64,000 nucleotides of DNA. Origin: Rhodococcus sp. IEGM 1381 (GTDB taxonomy: Bacteria > Actinomycetota > Actinomycetes > Mycobacteriales > Mycobacteriaceae). This document shows, in pieces, positions 40,963 to 52,438 of this stretch. Position 1 is the stretch's first letter. Every line of letters begins with the position of its first letter. The notes under the pieces were generated by a model. That model worked only from the letters and a program-made list of their open reading frames with translations. It had not been told where the DNA came from and did not search any database. The position numbers and the translations under genes are program-made. Where the stretch lies: positions 186,001 to 250,000 of the forward strand of contig NZ_JASHKQ010000002.1 in the NCBI RefSeq assembly GCF_030056795.1, read 5' to 3'.

Positions 40963-42186
40963 ATGAACACCACCGAGCAGTTGGCCGGCATCGGCGAGGC
41001 ACGGCGCTGGTTCATGCTCGTACTCGGAATGCTTGCGCAGACTGCAGGTGCCGTCTTCATCAACGGTGCTGCATTTCTCATACCTTCGCTGCACGACGAC
41101 CGAGGACTCGGCCTTGCCACGGCAGGATTCGTCGTTGCGATGCCGACCGTCGGCATCATGTTGACCCTCATCGCATGGGGCGTACTCGTCGACCGGATCG
41201 GCGAACGTCTCGTCCTGGTGATCGGGCTGGGGCTCACGGCCGCCGCGAGTGTCGCTGCAGTGGCCAGCGCCTCCATTCCGGTGCTGGCCGTTCTTCTGCT
41301 GACCGGCGGCATGGCAGCCGCCAGTGCGAACAGCGCGAGCGGACGAGTCGTGGTGGGATGGTTCCCGCCGCATCGCCGTGGATTGGCGATGGGCATCAGG
41401 CAGATGTCGGTCCCGCTGGGCGTGGCCGTTGCGGCACTGACCATCCCACCCATCGCCCGGGACCACGGCGTCGGAGCGGCATTGCTCGTACCCGCTGCCG
41501 TGTGCGCAACGGCCGCACTCCTGTGTCTCGCGGTCGTCGACCCCCCGCGTCCGAATCGCGTCGATGCCGCGGTGCAGGGTTTGCTCGACAATCCATACCG
41601 AGGGAGCAGGCAACTGTGGCGCATTCATGCCACGTCGATCCTCTTGGTGGTTCCGCAGTACGTGGTCTGGACGTATGCGCTCGTATGGCTGATGACCGAC
41701 CGAGGATGGACGGCAGCGGCGGCGGGCGTCCTCGTCACGGTGACGCAAATTCTCGGCGCACTGGGCCGGATGAGCGTCGGCGCGCTGTCCGATCGGGTCG
41801 GCAGCCGCATGCGGCCCCTGCGGTGGGTCGCGGTGACTGCCGCCGTCAGCATGCTCGGACTCGGAGTGGCCGACTGGTTCGACTCCCCCGTCGCGATCGT
41901 CTTACTCGTCGTCGCGTCCGTCGCCACCGTTGCCCCGAACGGTCTTGCCTTCACCGCTGTTGCCGAGATATCAGGACCGTATTGGAGCGGACGCGCCCTC
42001 GGCGTACAGAACACGAGTCAATACGTGTTCGCGTCGGCCGTGCCGCCGGTGTTCGGGGCCCTTGCGGCGGTCAGCTTTCCCATCGCATTCCTGGTGTCGG
42101 CGATCTTCCCCGCACTCTCCGTGCCGATCGTCCCCGACGATCCACGTCCCGAGATTCCCGACGAGAAGGCCGACAGCACCGGCTGA
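40963..42186 (+). CDS. MFS transporter
   Basis: A 407-residue major facilitator with 12 predicted transmembrane segments. Loop 2-3 carries a GVLVDRIGERLVL motif (MFS motif A), repeated in the second half as GALSDRVGSRMRPL. The substrate is not evident; its position between the FAH gene and leuB recalls the mycobacterial arrangement. ATG 40963 is chosen because the upstream frame extension lies over the FAH gene. A possible LtbR-type site precedes it, suggesting a link to amino acid supply. Confidence 0.85.
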   Translation: MNTTEQLAGIGEARRWFMLVLGMLAQTAGAVFINGAAFLIPSLHDDRGLGLATAGFVVAMPTVGIMLTLIAWGVLVDRIGERLVLVIGLGLTAAASVAAVASASIPVLAVLLLTGGMAAASANSASGRVVVGWFPPHRRGLAMGIRQMSVPLGVAVAALTIPPIARDHGVGAALLVPAAVCATAALLCLAVVDPPRPNRVDAAVQGLLDNPYRGSRQLWRIHATSILLVVPQYVVWTYALVWLMTDRGWTAAAAGVLVTVTQILGALGRMSVGALSDRVGSRMRPLRWVAVTAAVSMLGLGVADWFDSPVAIVLLVVASVATVAPNGLAFTAVAEISGPYWSGRALGVQNTSQYVFASAVPPVFGALAAVSFPIAFLVSAIFPALSVPIVPDDPRPEIPDEKADSTG

Positions 42187-42213
42187 TCCGGCACGGCGGG
42201 GATGTCCGAGAAA

Positions 42214-42258
42214 CACGAAATGCCACGGTGGGCAGTCGGCCTACCGTGGCATTTCGTG
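42214..42258. terminator. Bidirectional terminator between MFS gene and leuB
   Basis: A perfect 16-base stem (cacgaaatgccacggt, 42214-42229, with 42243-42258) encloses a 13-base loop. It lies between the convergent MFS and leuB genes and ends 8 bases before the leuB stop. Confidence 0.85.
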
Positions 42259-42266
42259 ACGTCGAG

Positions 42267-43277
42267 CTACAAGCGAGCGGCGATTCGTGCGCCGATCTCT
42301 TTCGTCGATGCCGCGGTGGTTCCTCGCTGCGCGAGATCCGCTGCGACAGCGGATTCCACTCGCGCGGCTCCCGCCGCATCGCCGAGATGATCGAGTAGCA
42401 GCGACACCGACAGGATGGCAGCGGTCGGATCGGCCTTCTGCTGTCCCGCGATGTCGGGCGCACTACCGTGAACCGGCTCGAACATGCTCGGGTTGGTACC
42501 GGTCGCATCGATGTTTCCGCTTGCGGCCAAACCGATTCCGCCGGTCACTGCGGCCGAGAGGTCGGTCACGATGTCGCCGAACAGATTGTCGGTGACGATC
42601 ACATCGAACCGGCCGGGATCGGTGACGAGGTGAATCATCGCGGCATCGATGTGCTGATATGCGACCTCGACGTCCGGGAACTCCGCGGCGACCTCGTCGA
42701 CGGTGCGAGCCCACAGGCTGCCTGCGAAGGTCAGCACATTGGTCTTGTGCAGCAGCGTCAGATGCTTCTTCCGAGTGAGCGCTCGCTCGAAGCCGTTGCG
42801 CACCACCCGCTCCACGCCGTAGCGCGTGTTGACGCTGACCTCGGTGGCCACCTCGTGCGGCGTACCGACCCGAAGCGCACCACCGTTTCCGGTGTAGGGC
42901 CCCTCGGTGCCCTCGCGCACGACGACGACGTCGATCTCCTTGTCGCCGGCCAGCGGGCCGACAACTCCGGGATACAGCTTGGCCGGACGCAGATTGATGT
43001 GGTGATCGAGCGCGAAGCGAGCGCGCAGCAGCAGTCCGCGTTCGAGCACACCACTGGGTACCGACGGATCACCGATGGCTCCCAGCAGGATTGCGTCGTG
43101 CTCACGCAGTTCCGCCAACACCGAGTCCGGTAGCAGCTCCCCGGTGGCGTTGTAGCGACGCGCACCGAGGTCGTACTCGGTCTTCTCGGTACCGGGCGCG
43201 ACCACGTCGAGCACGGCAAGCGCCTCGGCGACGACCTCAGGTCCGATTCCGTCCCCGGCGATGACGGCCAGCTTCAT
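42267..43277 (-). CDS. leuB: 3-isopropylmalate dehydrogenase
   Basis: Oxidative decarboxylation of 3-isopropylmalate in leucine synthesis. It is 336 residues, beginning [20 protein letters not shown], with the substrate-binding arginines in [20 protein letters not shown] and the signature [26 protein letters not shown]. Full length. It lies 49 bases downstream of serA on the minus strand and could be co-transcribed with it. Confidence 0.97.
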   Translation of the reverse strand: MKLAVIAGDGIGPEVVAEALAVLDVVAPGTEKTEYDLGARRYNATGELLPDSVLAELREHDAILLGAIGDPSVPSGVLERGLLLRARFALDHHINLRPAKLYPGVVGPLAGDKEIDVVVVREGTEGPYTGNGGALRVGTPHEVATEVSVNTRYGVERVVRNGFERALTRKKHLTLLHKTNVLTFAGSLWARTVDEVAAEFPDVEVAYQHIDAAMIHLVTDPGRFDVIVTDNLFGDIVTDLSAAVTGGIGLAASGNIDATGTNPSMFEPVHGSAPDIAGQQKADPTAAILSVSLLLDHLGDAAGAARVESAVAADLAQRGTTAASTKEIGARIAARL

Positions 43278-43326
43278 CTCACTCCTCGTGTGTTCGTTCG
43301 ATTTCTGTCCGATCGGCTTCGAGCGA

Positions 43327-44922
43327 TCAGGACAGATCGACCAGCTCGATGGTGGACGCGCCGACCGCGGTGGCGATGCTCGCGCTCAACTCCGCCGGAA
43401 CGTCCTTGTCGACGCGCAACAGAATAGTTGCGCCGTCACCCTCGGAGTCCTGGCTGAGCGCAGCGGCCTGGATGTCGATGCCGGCGTCGCCGAGCAGCGT
43501 GCCGATCCGGCCGAGACTGCCGGGCTGATCTGCGTAGTTGACGATGAGGTTCTTTCCCTCGGCGCGCAGATCGAAGTTGCGACCGTTGATGTTGACGATC
43601 TTCTCGACCTGCGTCGTTCCGGTGAGAGTTCCGGCGACGTTCAGGACCGTTCCGTCGCCGTACACGGCCCGGACGTCGACGACGCTGCGGTGGTTCTCGC
43701 TTTCGGGAGCGGTCGTCACCTCGGCGGTGACACCGCGCTCGTCGGCGAGCGAGGGCGCGTTGACGAAGGTGACCGAATCCTCGATCACGGCCGAGAACAG
43801 ACCGCGCAACGCAGACAGCTTCAGAATCTGAACGTCCTCGCTGGCGAGTTCTCCGCGCACGTCGACCGAGAGCGACGTGGGAAGCTCGGTGGACAGTGCG
43901 CCCAGCAGTACGCCCTGCTTGCGCACGATCTCGAGCCATGGCGAGACCTCTTCGCCGACGGCTCCACCCTTGACGTTGACCGCGTCGGGCACGAATTCGC
44001 CTGCAAGAGCGAGCAACACGGACTTGGCCACATCGGTGCCTGCGCGGTCCTGGGCCTCGGTGGTCGATGCGCCGAGGTGCGGGGTGACGACGACCTGGGG
44101 CAGCTCGAACAACGGGCTGTCGGTGCACGGCTCGGAGGCGTAGACGTCGATACCGGCGGCGAACACATGACCGCTGGTGATGGCGTCGGCCAGCGCCTGC
44201 TCGTCGACCAGACCACCGCGAGCGGCGTTGACGACGATGACACCCGGCTTGGTCTTGGCGAGGGCTTCCTTGCCGATGATGCCCTTGGTCTCGGGCGTCT
44301 TCGGCAGGTGCACCGAGAACATGTCTGCGCGCTCGAGCAGCTCGTCCAAGCTCACCAGTTCGATACCGAGCTGCGCCGCGCGGGCAGCGGAAACGTAGGG
44401 GTCGTAGGCGATGATGTGCGTCTCGAATGCGGCGAGACGCTGCGCGAACAACTGACCGATGCGGCCGAGGCCCACGACACCGACGGTCTTGCCGAAGATC
44501 TCGACACCGTTGAACTTGCTGCGCTTCCACTCGTGCTGACGCAGGGTGGCGTCAGCAGCGGGAATCTGGCGCGCGGCCGCGAGAAGCAACGTGACTGCGT
44601 GCTCGGCGGCGGTGTGGATGTTCGAGGTCGGTGCGTTGACGACGAGGACGCCGCGCTCGGTGGCTGCGGGTACGTCGACGTTGTCCAGGCCGACGCCGGC
44701 GCGGGCGACGATCTTGAGATTGGTCCCGGCAGCGAGTACCTCGGCGTCGACCGTGGTCGCGGAGCGCACGAGGATTGCGTCGGCCTCAGGAACCGCAGCG
44801 AGCAGCGCGGGACGATCCGGGCCGTCGACCCAACGGACCTCGACGCCGTCACCCAGTGCCTCGACGGTGGACTGCGCAAGTTTGTCGGCGATCAGAACGA
44901 CAGGACGGCCTGGCTGGCTCAC
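43327..44922 (-). CDS. serA: D-3-phosphoglycerate dehydrogenase
   Basis: First step of serine synthesis. It is 531 residues, the long actinobacterial form: an NAD-binding catalytic core ([17 protein letters not shown], with catalytic residues in [13 protein letters not shown] and [12 protein letters not shown]), an intervening domain (from about residue 320), and a C-terminal ACT domain ([20 protein letters not shown]) for serine feedback. Full length and intact. The 186 bases to the ilvC stop contain a terminator. Confidence 0.97.
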   Translation of the reverse strand: MSQPGRPVVLIADKLAQSTVEALGDGVEVRWVDGPDRPALLAAVPEADAILVRSATTVDAEVLAAGTNLKIVARAGVGLDNVDVPAATERGVLVVNAPTSNIHTAAEHAVTLLLAAARQIPAADATLRQHEWKRSKFNGVEIFGKTVGVVGLGRIGQLFAQRLAAFETHIIAYDPYVSAARAAQLGIELVSLDELLERADMFSVHLPKTPETKGIIGKEALAKTKPGVIVVNAARGGLVDEQALADAITSGHVFAAGIDVYASEPCTDSPLFELPQVVVTPHLGASTTEAQDRAGTDVAKSVLLALAGEFVPDAVNVKGGAVGEEVSPWLEIVRKQGVLLGALSTELPTSLSVDVRGELASEDVQILKLSALRGLFSAVIEDSVTFVNAPSLADERGVTAEVTTAPESENHRSVVDVRAVYGDGTVLNVAGTLTGTTQVEKIVNINGRNFDLRAEGKNLIVNYADQPGSLGRIGTLLGDAGIDIQAAALSQDSEGDGATILLRVDKDVPAELSASIATAVGASTIELVDLS

Positions 44923-45039
44923 GTGAAGAACTCCCTAAGTCGGTTCGAGACTGTTGACGGTAAAAATTCGGAGCTGGTGCAGCAGAAACAGTTTAGTGGC
45001 CGGCAACGTCGAGCTGCGACGCCACCGTCGGGCACGCAC

Positions 45040-45075
45040 CGAAGGGCACCGCCACCTACGTAGCGGTGCCCTTCG
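45040..45075 (-). terminator. Terminator after ilvC
   Basis: A perfect 13-base stem (cgaagggcaccgc, 45040-45052, with gcggtgcccttcg, 45063-45075) and a 10-base loop lie 33 bases downstream of the ilvC stop on the minus strand, upstream of serA. It ends the ilvBNC transcript. Confidence 0.8.
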
Positions 45076-45108
45076 ATCAGTGTTCGTGCAAACGCGATTC
45101 GACGAGAA

Positions 45109-46128
<1,020 letters not shown>

Positions 46129-46172
46129 TTACCTTTCCTCTTGGGTTTAACGCTCGTTCGTCACTTCGGTCG

Positions 46173-46676
46173 CTAGCGCGACGCAGTGATCGATTTCGGT
46201 CCACGTCCGACGGCAACGACTCCCGACTGGACTATTTCTCGAATTCCATAGGGGTCCAACATCTTCAGCAACGCATCGAGCTTCGAGCGGGTGCCCGTCG
46301 CCTCGACCGTGACGGCCTCGGGGGATACGTCGATCACCTTGGCGCGGAACAGGTTCACCGTTTCGATGACCTCGCTACGGACGCTGGCGTCGGCACGCAC
46401 CTTGATCAGCAGCAGTTCGCGCGCCACCGAGGAATCGTCGTCCTGCTCGACGATCTTGATGACGTTGATGAGCTTGTTGAGCTGCTTGGTGACCTGCTCG
46501 AGCGGAAACTCGTCGACGGTCACCACGATCGTCATGCGCGAGATCTCGGGGATCTCGGTGCCGCCGACGGCGAGTGACGAGATGTTGAAGCCGCGCCGCG
46601 AGAACAGTGCAGCGACGCGAGCCAGCACACCTGGCTTGTCCTCGACGAGGACGCTGAGGGTATGACTGGTGCTCAC
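46173..46676 (-). CDS. ilvN: Acetolactate synthase small subunit
   Basis: Regulatory subunit conferring valine feedback inhibition on IlvB. It is 167 residues with an N-terminal ACT domain ([28 protein letters not shown] split at residues 4-31) and a second ACT-like half ([20 protein letters not shown]). Its ATG overlaps the ilvB stop codon by 4 bases. Confidence 0.97.
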   Translation of the reverse strand: MSTSHTLSVLVEDKPGVLARVAALFSRRGFNISSLAVGGTEIPEISRMTIVVTVDEFPLEQVTKQLNKLINVIKIVEQDDDSSVARELLLIKVRADASVRSEVIETVNLFRAKVIDVSPEAVTVEATGTRSKLDALLKMLDPYGIREIVQSGVVAVGRGPKSITASR

Positions 46677-48631
46677 TGGTCGGTGCCTTTCACGTCGTTG
46701 TTCTGCGGGTGTGGTGCCTGCTCGCGTTCCATGGCCTCGTCGATTCCTGGCTCGCTACCCACGGTCTCGTCCTCGTCGAACAGCGGACGAATGCCGCGGG
46801 CGGCCATGATCTCGTCGTTACCGGTTCCGGCTGCCACCATCGGCCACACCTGAGCGTCTGCTCCCACGATGAAGTCGATGACGACCGGACGATCGTTGAT
46901 CGCGCGGGCCTGGGCGATCACCGCGTCCACGTCCTCTTCCCGCTCGCACCGCAGGCCGACGCAACCCAATGCCTCGGCGAGCTTCAAGAAATCGGGGATA
47001 CGGACGGCACCGTGGGTACCGAGGTTGGTGTTGGAATAACGCTCCTCGTAGAACAGGGTCTGCCACTGGCGGACCATGCCGAGGTTGCCGTTGTTGATGA
47101 GCGCGACCTTGATCGGGATGCCCTCGACCGCGCACGTCGCGAGTTCCTGGTTGGTCATCTGGAAGCAGCCGTCACCGTCGATGGCCCACACCTCGGCGTC
47201 GGGGAGGCCCATCTTGGCCCCCATGGCGGCCGGAACCGCGTATCCCATCGTGCCGAGGCCGCCCGAGTTGAGCCACGTACGCGGCTTCTCGTAGCTGATG
47301 AACTGTGCGGCCCACATCTGGTGCTGGCCGACTCCAGCGCAGTAGATCGCGTCGGGTCCGGCGAACTTGCCGACCGAGGAGATGACGAACTCGGGCGACA
47401 TGGATCCGTCGGACGGGCGGTCATAGCTCAGCGGATAGGTCTTGCGGATGCCGTCGAGGTAGACCCACCACTGTTCGAGGTCGAGCGTGGTTCCGGTAGC
47501 GCGATCTGCGCGAAGCGCTTCGATGAGCTCGGTGATGACCTCGCGGCAGTCACCGACGATCGGCACGTCCGCGTACCGGTTCTTGCCGATCTCGGCCGGG
47601 TCGATATCGGCGTGGATGACCTTGGCGTTCGGCGCGAACGACGAGAGCTGGCCGGTGACGCGGTCGTCGAACCGGGCCCCGAGCGTGATCAGCAGGTCGC
47701 TGCGCTGCAGCGCGGCGACTGCGGCGACGGTGCCGTGCATACCCGGCATCCCCAGATTGAGCTGATGAGAGTCGGGGAACACACCGCGAGCCATCAGAGT
47801 GGTGACGACAGGGATTCCGGTCAATTCGGCGAGCTCGAGCAGCTCTGCCGAGGCGTTGGCCTTGATGACGCCACCACCCACGTAGAGCACCGGCTGCGCG
47901 GCGTCGGCGATGTAGCGCGCCGCCTCACGAACCTGCTTGCCGTGCGGCTTGGTCACCGGGCGATAGCCGGGCAGACGCATCTCCGGCGGCCACGAGAACG
48001 TGGTCTGCGCTTGCAGCACATCCTTGGGGATGTCGACGAGCACGGCACCGGGGCGACCGGAGGACGCGATGTAGAACGCCTCGGCCATGATGCGCGGGAT
48101 GTCGGCACCGTCGGTGATGAGGAAGTTGTGCTTGGTGACGGGCATCGTGATTCCCGAGATGTCGGCTTCCTGGAAGCCGTCGGTACCGATGAGACTGCGG
48201 GCGACCTGACCGGTGATGGCAACGATCGGCACCGAGTCCATCTGCGCATCGGCGAGCGGGGTGACGAGGTTCGTCGCGCCTGGGCCCGACGTTGCCATGC
48301 AGACGCCGACGCGTCCGGTGGCCTGGGCGTATCCGGTCGCGGCGTGGCCTGCGCCCTGCTCGTGACGAACGAGGACGTGCCTGACCTTCTTCGAGTCGAA
48401 GAGCGGATCGTAGATCGGAAGAACCGCGCCACCGGGAATGCCGAATACGGTGTCGACGTCGAGTTCTTCGAGGGCACGTACGACCGACTGCGCACCGGAG
48501 ACCTTTTCCGGGGCGACGTGACGTCGCGATCCGTTGGTCGCCGCTTCTGCGGACGGGCTGCTGGTCGACGGGCTTGCGGCCGGCCCCGACTTACGAGTCG
48601 TGGGCCCCGGGCGTGCGGTTGGTGCGCTCAC
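46673..48631 (-). CDS. ilvB: Acetolactate synthase large subunit
   Basis: ThDP-dependent catalytic subunit joining two pyruvates, or pyruvate and 2-ketobutyrate. It is 652 residues. The catalytic glutamate lies in [20 protein letters not shown], the FAD-binding middle domain has [14 protein letters not shown], and the ThDP motif is [20 protein letters not shown] followed by [17 protein letters not shown]. The first 45 residues are a Ser/Pro/Thr-rich extension. It is preceded by an attenuator with a branched-chain leader peptide. Confidence 0.98.
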   Translation of the reverse strand: MSAPTARPGPTTRKSGPAASPSTSSPSAEAATNGSRRHVAPEKVSGAQSVVRALEELDVDTVFGIPGGAVLPIYDPLFDSKKVRHVLVRHEQGAGHAATGYAQATGRVGVCMATSGPGATNLVTPLADAQMDSVPIVAITGQVARSLIGTDGFQEADISGITMPVTKHNFLITDGADIPRIMAEAFYIASSGRPGAVLVDIPKDVLQAQTTFSWPPEMRLPGYRPVTKPHGKQVREAARYIADAAQPVLYVGGGVIKANASAELLELAELTGIPVVTTLMARGVFPDSHQLNLGMPGMHGTVAAVAALQRSDLLITLGARFDDRVTGQLSSFAPNAKVIHADIDPAEIGKNRYADVPIVGDCREVITELIEALRADRATGTTLDLEQWWVYLDGIRKTYPLSYDRPSDGSMSPEFVISSVGKFAGPDAIYCAGVGQHQMWAAQFISYEKPRTWLNSGGLGTMGYAVPAAMGAKMGLPDAEVWAIDGDGCFQMTNQELATCAVEGIPIKVALINNGNLGMVRQWQTLFYEERYSNTNLGTHGAVRIPDFLKLAEALGCVGLRCEREEDVDAVIAQARAINDRPVVIDFIVGADAQVWPMVAAGTGNDEIMAARGIRPLFDEDETVGSEPGIDEAMEREQAPHPQNNDVKGTDQ

Positions 48632-48679
48632 TGATTGCTTCCTCAGGAATGTGAAATTGCTGGGCGATCTCTGGGCAAG

Positions 48680-48713
48680 AAAAAACCCCCGTCAGCGAGT
48701 GCTGTACGAGGGT
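48680..48713 (-). terminator. ilvB attenuator (intrinsic terminator)
   Basis: On the minus strand the stem ACCCTCGT (48713-48706) pairs with ACGGGGGT (48692-48685), extended by CAGC/GCTG around a 4-base loop, and is followed by six T residues. It lies between the leader peptide and ilvB and is the switch of a transcription attenuator. Confidence 0.8.
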
Positions 48714-48760
48714 GGCGCGTCGATGCGAGTTTGAACAACCGGCTCAGGCGTTGACGCGCC
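48714..48760 (-). promoter_or_regulatory. Pause/antiterminator pairing in ilvB leader
   Basis: gacgcgcc at 48753-48760 is complementary to ggcgcgtc at 48714-48721. The first overlaps the end of the leader peptide codons (Arg-Val), the second directly abuts the terminator. This is the expected geometry for ribosome-position-dependent folding. Confidence 0.6.
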
Positions 48761-48791
48761 GGCCGATTACGAGTATCCAATTCCGCTTCAC
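48744..48791 (-). CDS. ilvB leader peptide
   Basis: A 15-residue open frame starting with GTG 48791-48789 reads VKRNWILVIGRRVNA and ends with TGA at 48746-48744. The run Ile-Leu-Val-Ile followed by Val is the control region expected for branched-chain attenuation, and the ILVIGRRV pattern resembles actinobacterial ilv leaders as I recall them (for example ILVLGKRV). It precedes the terminator and the complementary segments described here. Confidence 0.75.
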   Translation of the reverse strand: MKRNWILVIGRRVNA

Positions 48792-48844
48792 GCGCTCGAC
48801 GGTAGGCGCGCGCACAGGGAAGAGTCAAACTCGTCACGACGCAA

Positions 48845-48856
48845 TCCCATTATGTG
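48845..48856 (-). promoter_or_regulatory. LtbR-like 12-mer upstream of ilvB leader
   Basis: On the minus strand CACATAATGGGA lies about 54 bases before the leader peptide. It differs by one base from the word before the MFS gene. CATAAT inside it could be the -10 box of the ilv promoter, so a regulatory role is only suggested. Confidence 0.4.
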
Positions 48857-48867
48857 AGATCGCGTAG

Positions 48868-49422
48868 ATGCAATGCGAAGATGAATGGGTGTCGTCTCCG
48901 CAGCAGTCCGAACCACCTCTTTCATCATCCCACACTGCCTCCGAGGCACCGAACGGTGCCGAGGGTCAGCAACCGTCGACCACGCAGGTCATTCGCATGC
49001 CGCGCCTTGCACTGCTCGGCGTGGCGCTTCTGCTCTTCGGCACAGCGCTGCCGGCGTTCAGCTGGCCCGCGGCTCTGGGCTGGCTGCTGATCCTGCCGGT
49101 CGTTGCGTTCGTCTGGGTGCTTCGGGTGCGCACCGTCGTCACTCCGGACGCGATCACCGCTCGAAGGTTCGTGGGTTCGGACGTGATCGAGTGGAATTCG
49201 GTGACGGGTCTGCATTTCCCGGATCGCCGCTGGGCGCGCGTCGTGCTGAGCGACAAGAGCGAGAAGTCGCTGCCGCTGGTGCGGTTCGATCTCCTCCCCC
49301 AACTCGCGGCTGCCAGCGGCGGCCGCATCACCGATCCGTACGCCGCTGCCGCTGCCGCAGAAGACAAGGCCCGAGCGGAAGGCGACGACGCCGAGGGCGA
49401 GCAGGCACCGACCGACCGGTAG
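48868..49422 (+). CDS. Membrane PH-domain protein
   Basis: A 184-residue protein with a polar N-terminus, two transmembrane segments (about residues 45-64 and 66-85: ALLGVALLLFGTALPAF and LGWLLILPVVAFVWVL) and a PH-like cytoplasmic domain (TVVTPDAITARRFVGSDVIEWNSVTGLHFPDRRWARVVLS split across residues 88-127). It is typical of small mycobacterial/rhodococcal PH-domain proteins near ilvB. Start either ATG 48868 or GTG 48889; the ATG region overlaps the presumed ilv promoter. Function unknown. Confidence 0.8.
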   Translation: MQCEDEWVSSPQQSEPPLSSSHTASEAPNGAEGQQPSTTQVIRMPRLALLGVALLLFGTALPAFSWPAALGWLLILPVVAFVWVLRVRTVVTPDAITARRFVGSDVIEWNSVTGLHFPDRRWARVVLSDKSEKSLPLVRFDLLPQLAAASGGRITDPYAAAAAAEDKARAEGDDAEGEQAPTDR

Positions 49423-49481
49423 CCGACGGCGAGTAGCCTCGCCCGTGCGAGAAACCGCTGCAACGAACGAGGACTACGCAC

Positions 49482-51323
49482 ATGCCGCCGCTACGCTCAC
49501 GGGTCACCACAGTCGGACGCAACGCCGCGGGCGCACGCTCGCTGTGGCGCGCCACCGGAATGACGGATTCGGATTTCGGTAAACCCATCGTCGCCATCGC
49601 GAACTCGTACACCCAGTTCGTCCCGGGCCACGTGCACCTGAAAAACGTGGGCGAGATCGTCGCCGACGCCGTCCGCGCGGCCGGCGGCGTTCCCCGAGAA
49701 TTCCACACGATCGCCGTCGACGACGGCATCGCCATGGGCCACGGCGGCATGCTGTACTCGCTGCCCAGCCGCGAGATCATCGCCGATTCCGTCGAGTACA
49801 TGGCCAACGCCCACACCGCCGACGCGCTGGTGTGCATCTCCAACTGCGACAAGATCACTCCCGGCATGCTCAATGCCGCGATGCGCCTGAACATCCCGGC
49901 CGTCTTCGTCTCGGGCGGACCGATGGAGGCGGGCAAGGCCGTCGTCGTCGGCGGCGTCGCACAGGGACCGACCGACCTGATCACCGCGATCTCCGCCAGC
50001 GCGAACGACGCTGTGTCCGAGGAAGGCCTCGACGAGGTCGAGCGCAGTGCGTGCCCCACCTGCGGATCCTGCTCGGGAATGTTCACTGCGAACTCGATGA
50101 ACTGTCTCACCGAGGCTCTCGGACTCGCACTGCCCGGAAACGGTTCGACCCTGGCTACTCACCAGGCCCGCCGCGCCCTGTTCACGCGGGCCGGCACCAC
50201 GATCGTCGATGCCGCGTTGAAGTACTACCGCGACGAGGACGAGTCCGTTCTCCCTCGCAACATCGCCACGCCGGCCGCGTTTCGCAATGCCATGGCACTG
50301 GATGTGGCGATGGGCGGATCGACCAACACGGTGCTGCACACCCTCGCTGCCGCGCAGGAAGGTGAGGTCGACTTCGACCTCGAGACCATCGACGCCATCA
50401 GCCGCAAGGTCCCGTGCCTGGCGAAGGTCTCCCCCAATTCCGATTACCACATGGAAGACGTGCACCGCGCCGGCGGAATTCCGGCTCTCCTCGGCGAACT
50501 GCGTCGCGCGAACCTGCTCGAAACCGACGTCTCGACCGTGCACACGAAGAGCTTCGACGAGTGGCTCGACACCTGGGACATCCGATCCGGAAAGGCGTCC
50601 GACGAAGCGATCGAGCTGTTCCACGCCGCTCCCGGCGGAGTCCGAACCGTCGAACCGTTCTCCACGAGTAATCGCTGGTCGACTCTCGACACCGACGCCG
50701 CCGGCGGCTGCATCCGCGATCTCGAGCATGCGTACACGGTCGAAGGTGGCCTGGTGGTGCTCCGCGGCAACATCGCGGTCGACGGTGCCATCCTCAAGAC
50801 CGCAGGCATCGACGAGGACCTGTTCGCGTTCCAGGGCCCGGCCCTGGTCGTCGAATCACAGGAAGAGGCCGTCTCGGCCATCCTGCAGAAGAAGATCCAA
50901 CCCGGCGACGTGCTGGTCGTTCGCTACGAGGGACCCAAAGGCGGCCCCGGCATGCAGGAGATGCTGCACCCGACGGCGTTTCTGAAGGGTGCCGGTCTGG
51001 GCAAGGTCTGCGCGCTGATCACCGATGGCCGCTTCTCCGGCGGAACCTCGGGCCTGTCCATCGGGCACATCTCGCCCGAGGCCGCAGCAGGCGGAGTCAT
51101 CGGGCTCGTCGAGAACGGTGACCAGGTTCGGATCGACGTCGCCTCACGCACCCTCGAAATCCTCGTCGACGACGAGACCCTCGAGACCCGCCGAGCGAAG
51201 ATGACGGCGTCCGAGCGCCCGTGGCAGCCGGTGGACCGCCAGCGCACGGTCACTACTGCCTTGCGCGCATATGCGGCCCTGGCGACGTCGGCCGACAAGG
51301 GTGCCGTCCGCTACGTGCCCTGA
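49482..51323 (+). CDS. ilvD: Dihydroxy-acid dehydratase
   Basis: Third common step of branched-chain amino acid synthesis; an Fe-S dehydratase. It is 613 residues. Cluster ligands are in [20 protein letters not shown] and [19 protein letters not shown]. The C-terminal swivel domain ends with [23 protein letters not shown] 49482 is the family start. It follows the PH gene by 59 bases and is followed by a strong terminator. Confidence 0.98.
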   Translation: MPPLRSRVTTVGRNAAGARSLWRATGMTDSDFGKPIVAIANSYTQFVPGHVHLKNVGEIVADAVRAAGGVPREFHTIAVDDGIAMGHGGMLYSLPSREIIADSVEYMANAHTADALVCISNCDKITPGMLNAAMRLNIPAVFVSGGPMEAGKAVVVGGVAQGPTDLITAISASANDAVSEEGLDEVERSACPTCGSCSGMFTANSMNCLTEALGLALPGNGSTLATHQARRALFTRAGTTIVDAALKYYRDEDESVLPRNIATPAAFRNAMALDVAMGGSTNTVLHTLAAAQEGEVDFDLETIDAISRKVPCLAKVSPNSDYHMEDVHRAGGIPALLGELRRANLLETDVSTVHTKSFDEWLDTWDIRSGKASDEAIELFHAAPGGVRTVEPFSTSNRWSTLDTDAAGGCIRDLEHAYTVEGGLVVLRGNIAVDGAILKTAGIDEDLFAFQGPALVVESQEEAVSAILQKKIQPGDVLVVRYEGPKGGPGMQEMLHPTAFLKGAGLGKVCALITDGRFSGGTSGLSIGHISPEAAAGGVIGLVENGDQVRIDVASRTLEILVDDETLETRRAKMTASERPWQPVDRQRTVTTALRAYAALATSADKGAVRYVP

Positions 51324-51332
51324 GGGAAAAAC

Positions 51333-51376
51333 ATGTGCGTGGTACTTCGTAGCGGACTACGAAGTACCACGCACAT
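51333..51376. terminator. Bidirectional terminator between ilvD and doxX
   Basis: A perfect 20-base inverted repeat (51333-51352 with 51357-51376) around a cgga tetraloop. The stem begins atgtgcgtggtacttcg. It serves the convergent ilvD and DoxX genes. Confidence 0.88.
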
Positions 51377-51397
51377 TGGTTCGATAGGTGTCGGAGA

Positions 51398-52354
51398 TCA
51401 GCGAACGACGGGGTTGGCTCCGTTGAGGAAGATCCAGATGCAGACTCCGGCGGCGATGCCGACGACGAGTGCAAGCAGCGATCCGATTCGCGGTCGAGTG
51501 GCCCACCCGCGGCGACCGTCGAAGGCGATCTTTCCCGGGCCCGTGAGAATGATTGCGGCCGCGGCGAAACCGAGAACTGTCTCGTATTCGACGCCGCTGC
51601 TACCGGAGAACTGCAATCCGGGCTCTGCGGCCTGCTTGAAGCACCACGCATTGATGATCGTCGCCAGCACGGCTGCGCCCGCAAGGGGTGTCGCCAGACC
51701 CAGGATCAACAACGCGCCGCCCAGCGTCTCGCCCGCAGCAGCCGCGATCGCGAGAATCTCCGAGTAGCGAAAGCCCGAGGTCTCCAGCAAGTTCTGGAAT
51801 CCGTCGAGTCCCGGCCCATCCCACAGGCCGACCAGTTTCTGCAGGCCGTGACCGAGGAATACCGCCCCTATCGCCACGCGCAGGACGAACAAGCCGAGAT
51901 CGGTGCTACCACGACGAGCAGGAACCTCGACGGTCTCGGTGCGAACCTCGGGCTCCGAGGTGACTGCCGCCCTGGCCCCTGCGGCTCCCGCGCCCGCCGA
52001 GGTACCGAGGTACTCGGTGGAGTGATCGGCGTATGCGGTCGAGGACGTGCTGTCGGCCGACGCGCCGGTGGTGGACGAATCCGCGTAAGTCGACGGCCGA
52101 TAGGCCTGGATCTTCTCGGTCGGTTGCGCATCGGTCGAACTGGTATCGGACGAACGCGCGTCGGAAGAACGCGCGTCGGACGTGGACGAGTACGGGAAGT
52201 CGAGCTCGTCGTCGGTTCGAGGCAATCGATCCGAGGCGGATGTACCGGACGCAGAGCGCGAGGGTGGGATCTGTTCGGTGGGATTGTCGTACGGGCTCTC
52301 GGCCGGTTCGTACGACTGGTCCGGCCGGTTGGGGTCGCGCGGTGTATCGGTCAC
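51398..52354 (-). CDS. DoxX family membrane protein with disordered N-terminus
   Basis: A 318-residue protein. About 150 N-terminal residues are low-complexity Ser/Asp/Thr-rich (for example SDARSSDARSSDTSSTD), followed by a DoxX domain with four transmembrane segments (LGLFVLRVAIGAVFLGHGLQKL through GSLLALVVGIAAGVCIWIF). In M. tuberculosis a DoxX protein joins sulfur transfer and superoxide defence factors in the membrane; partners are not in this window. GTG 52352 with GGAGAGG upstream is the likely start. Confidence 0.82.
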   Translation of the reverse strand: MTDTPRDPNRPDQSYEPAESPYDNPTEQIPPSRSASGTSASDRLPRTDDELDFPYSSTSDARSSDARSSDTSSTDAQPTEKIQAYRPSTYADSSTTGASADSTSSTAYADHSTEYLGTSAGAGAAGARAAVTSEPEVRTETVEVPARRGSTDLGLFVLRVAIGAVFLGHGLQKLVGLWDGPGLDGFQNLLETSGFRYSEILAIAAAAGETLGGALLILGLATPLAGAAVLATIINAWCFKQAAEPGLQFSGSSGVEYETVLGFAAAAIILTGPGKIAFDGRRGWATRPRIGSLLALVVGIAAGVCIWIFLNGANPVVR

Positions 52355-52438
52355 CTCTCCACAGTAGAGCCGATATGCGCCGATTCCCCTCATGGCCGCG
52401 TGGCGAGTCCGCGTCACTGCTGACGTACCGTTCGAAGG

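Noticed and set aside
48643..48837. A 64-codon minus-strand frame before ilvB that could be a small protein
   Set aside because: It crosses the terminator hairpin and T-tract and has no branched-chain control run. The 15-codon leader in another frame explains the region better.
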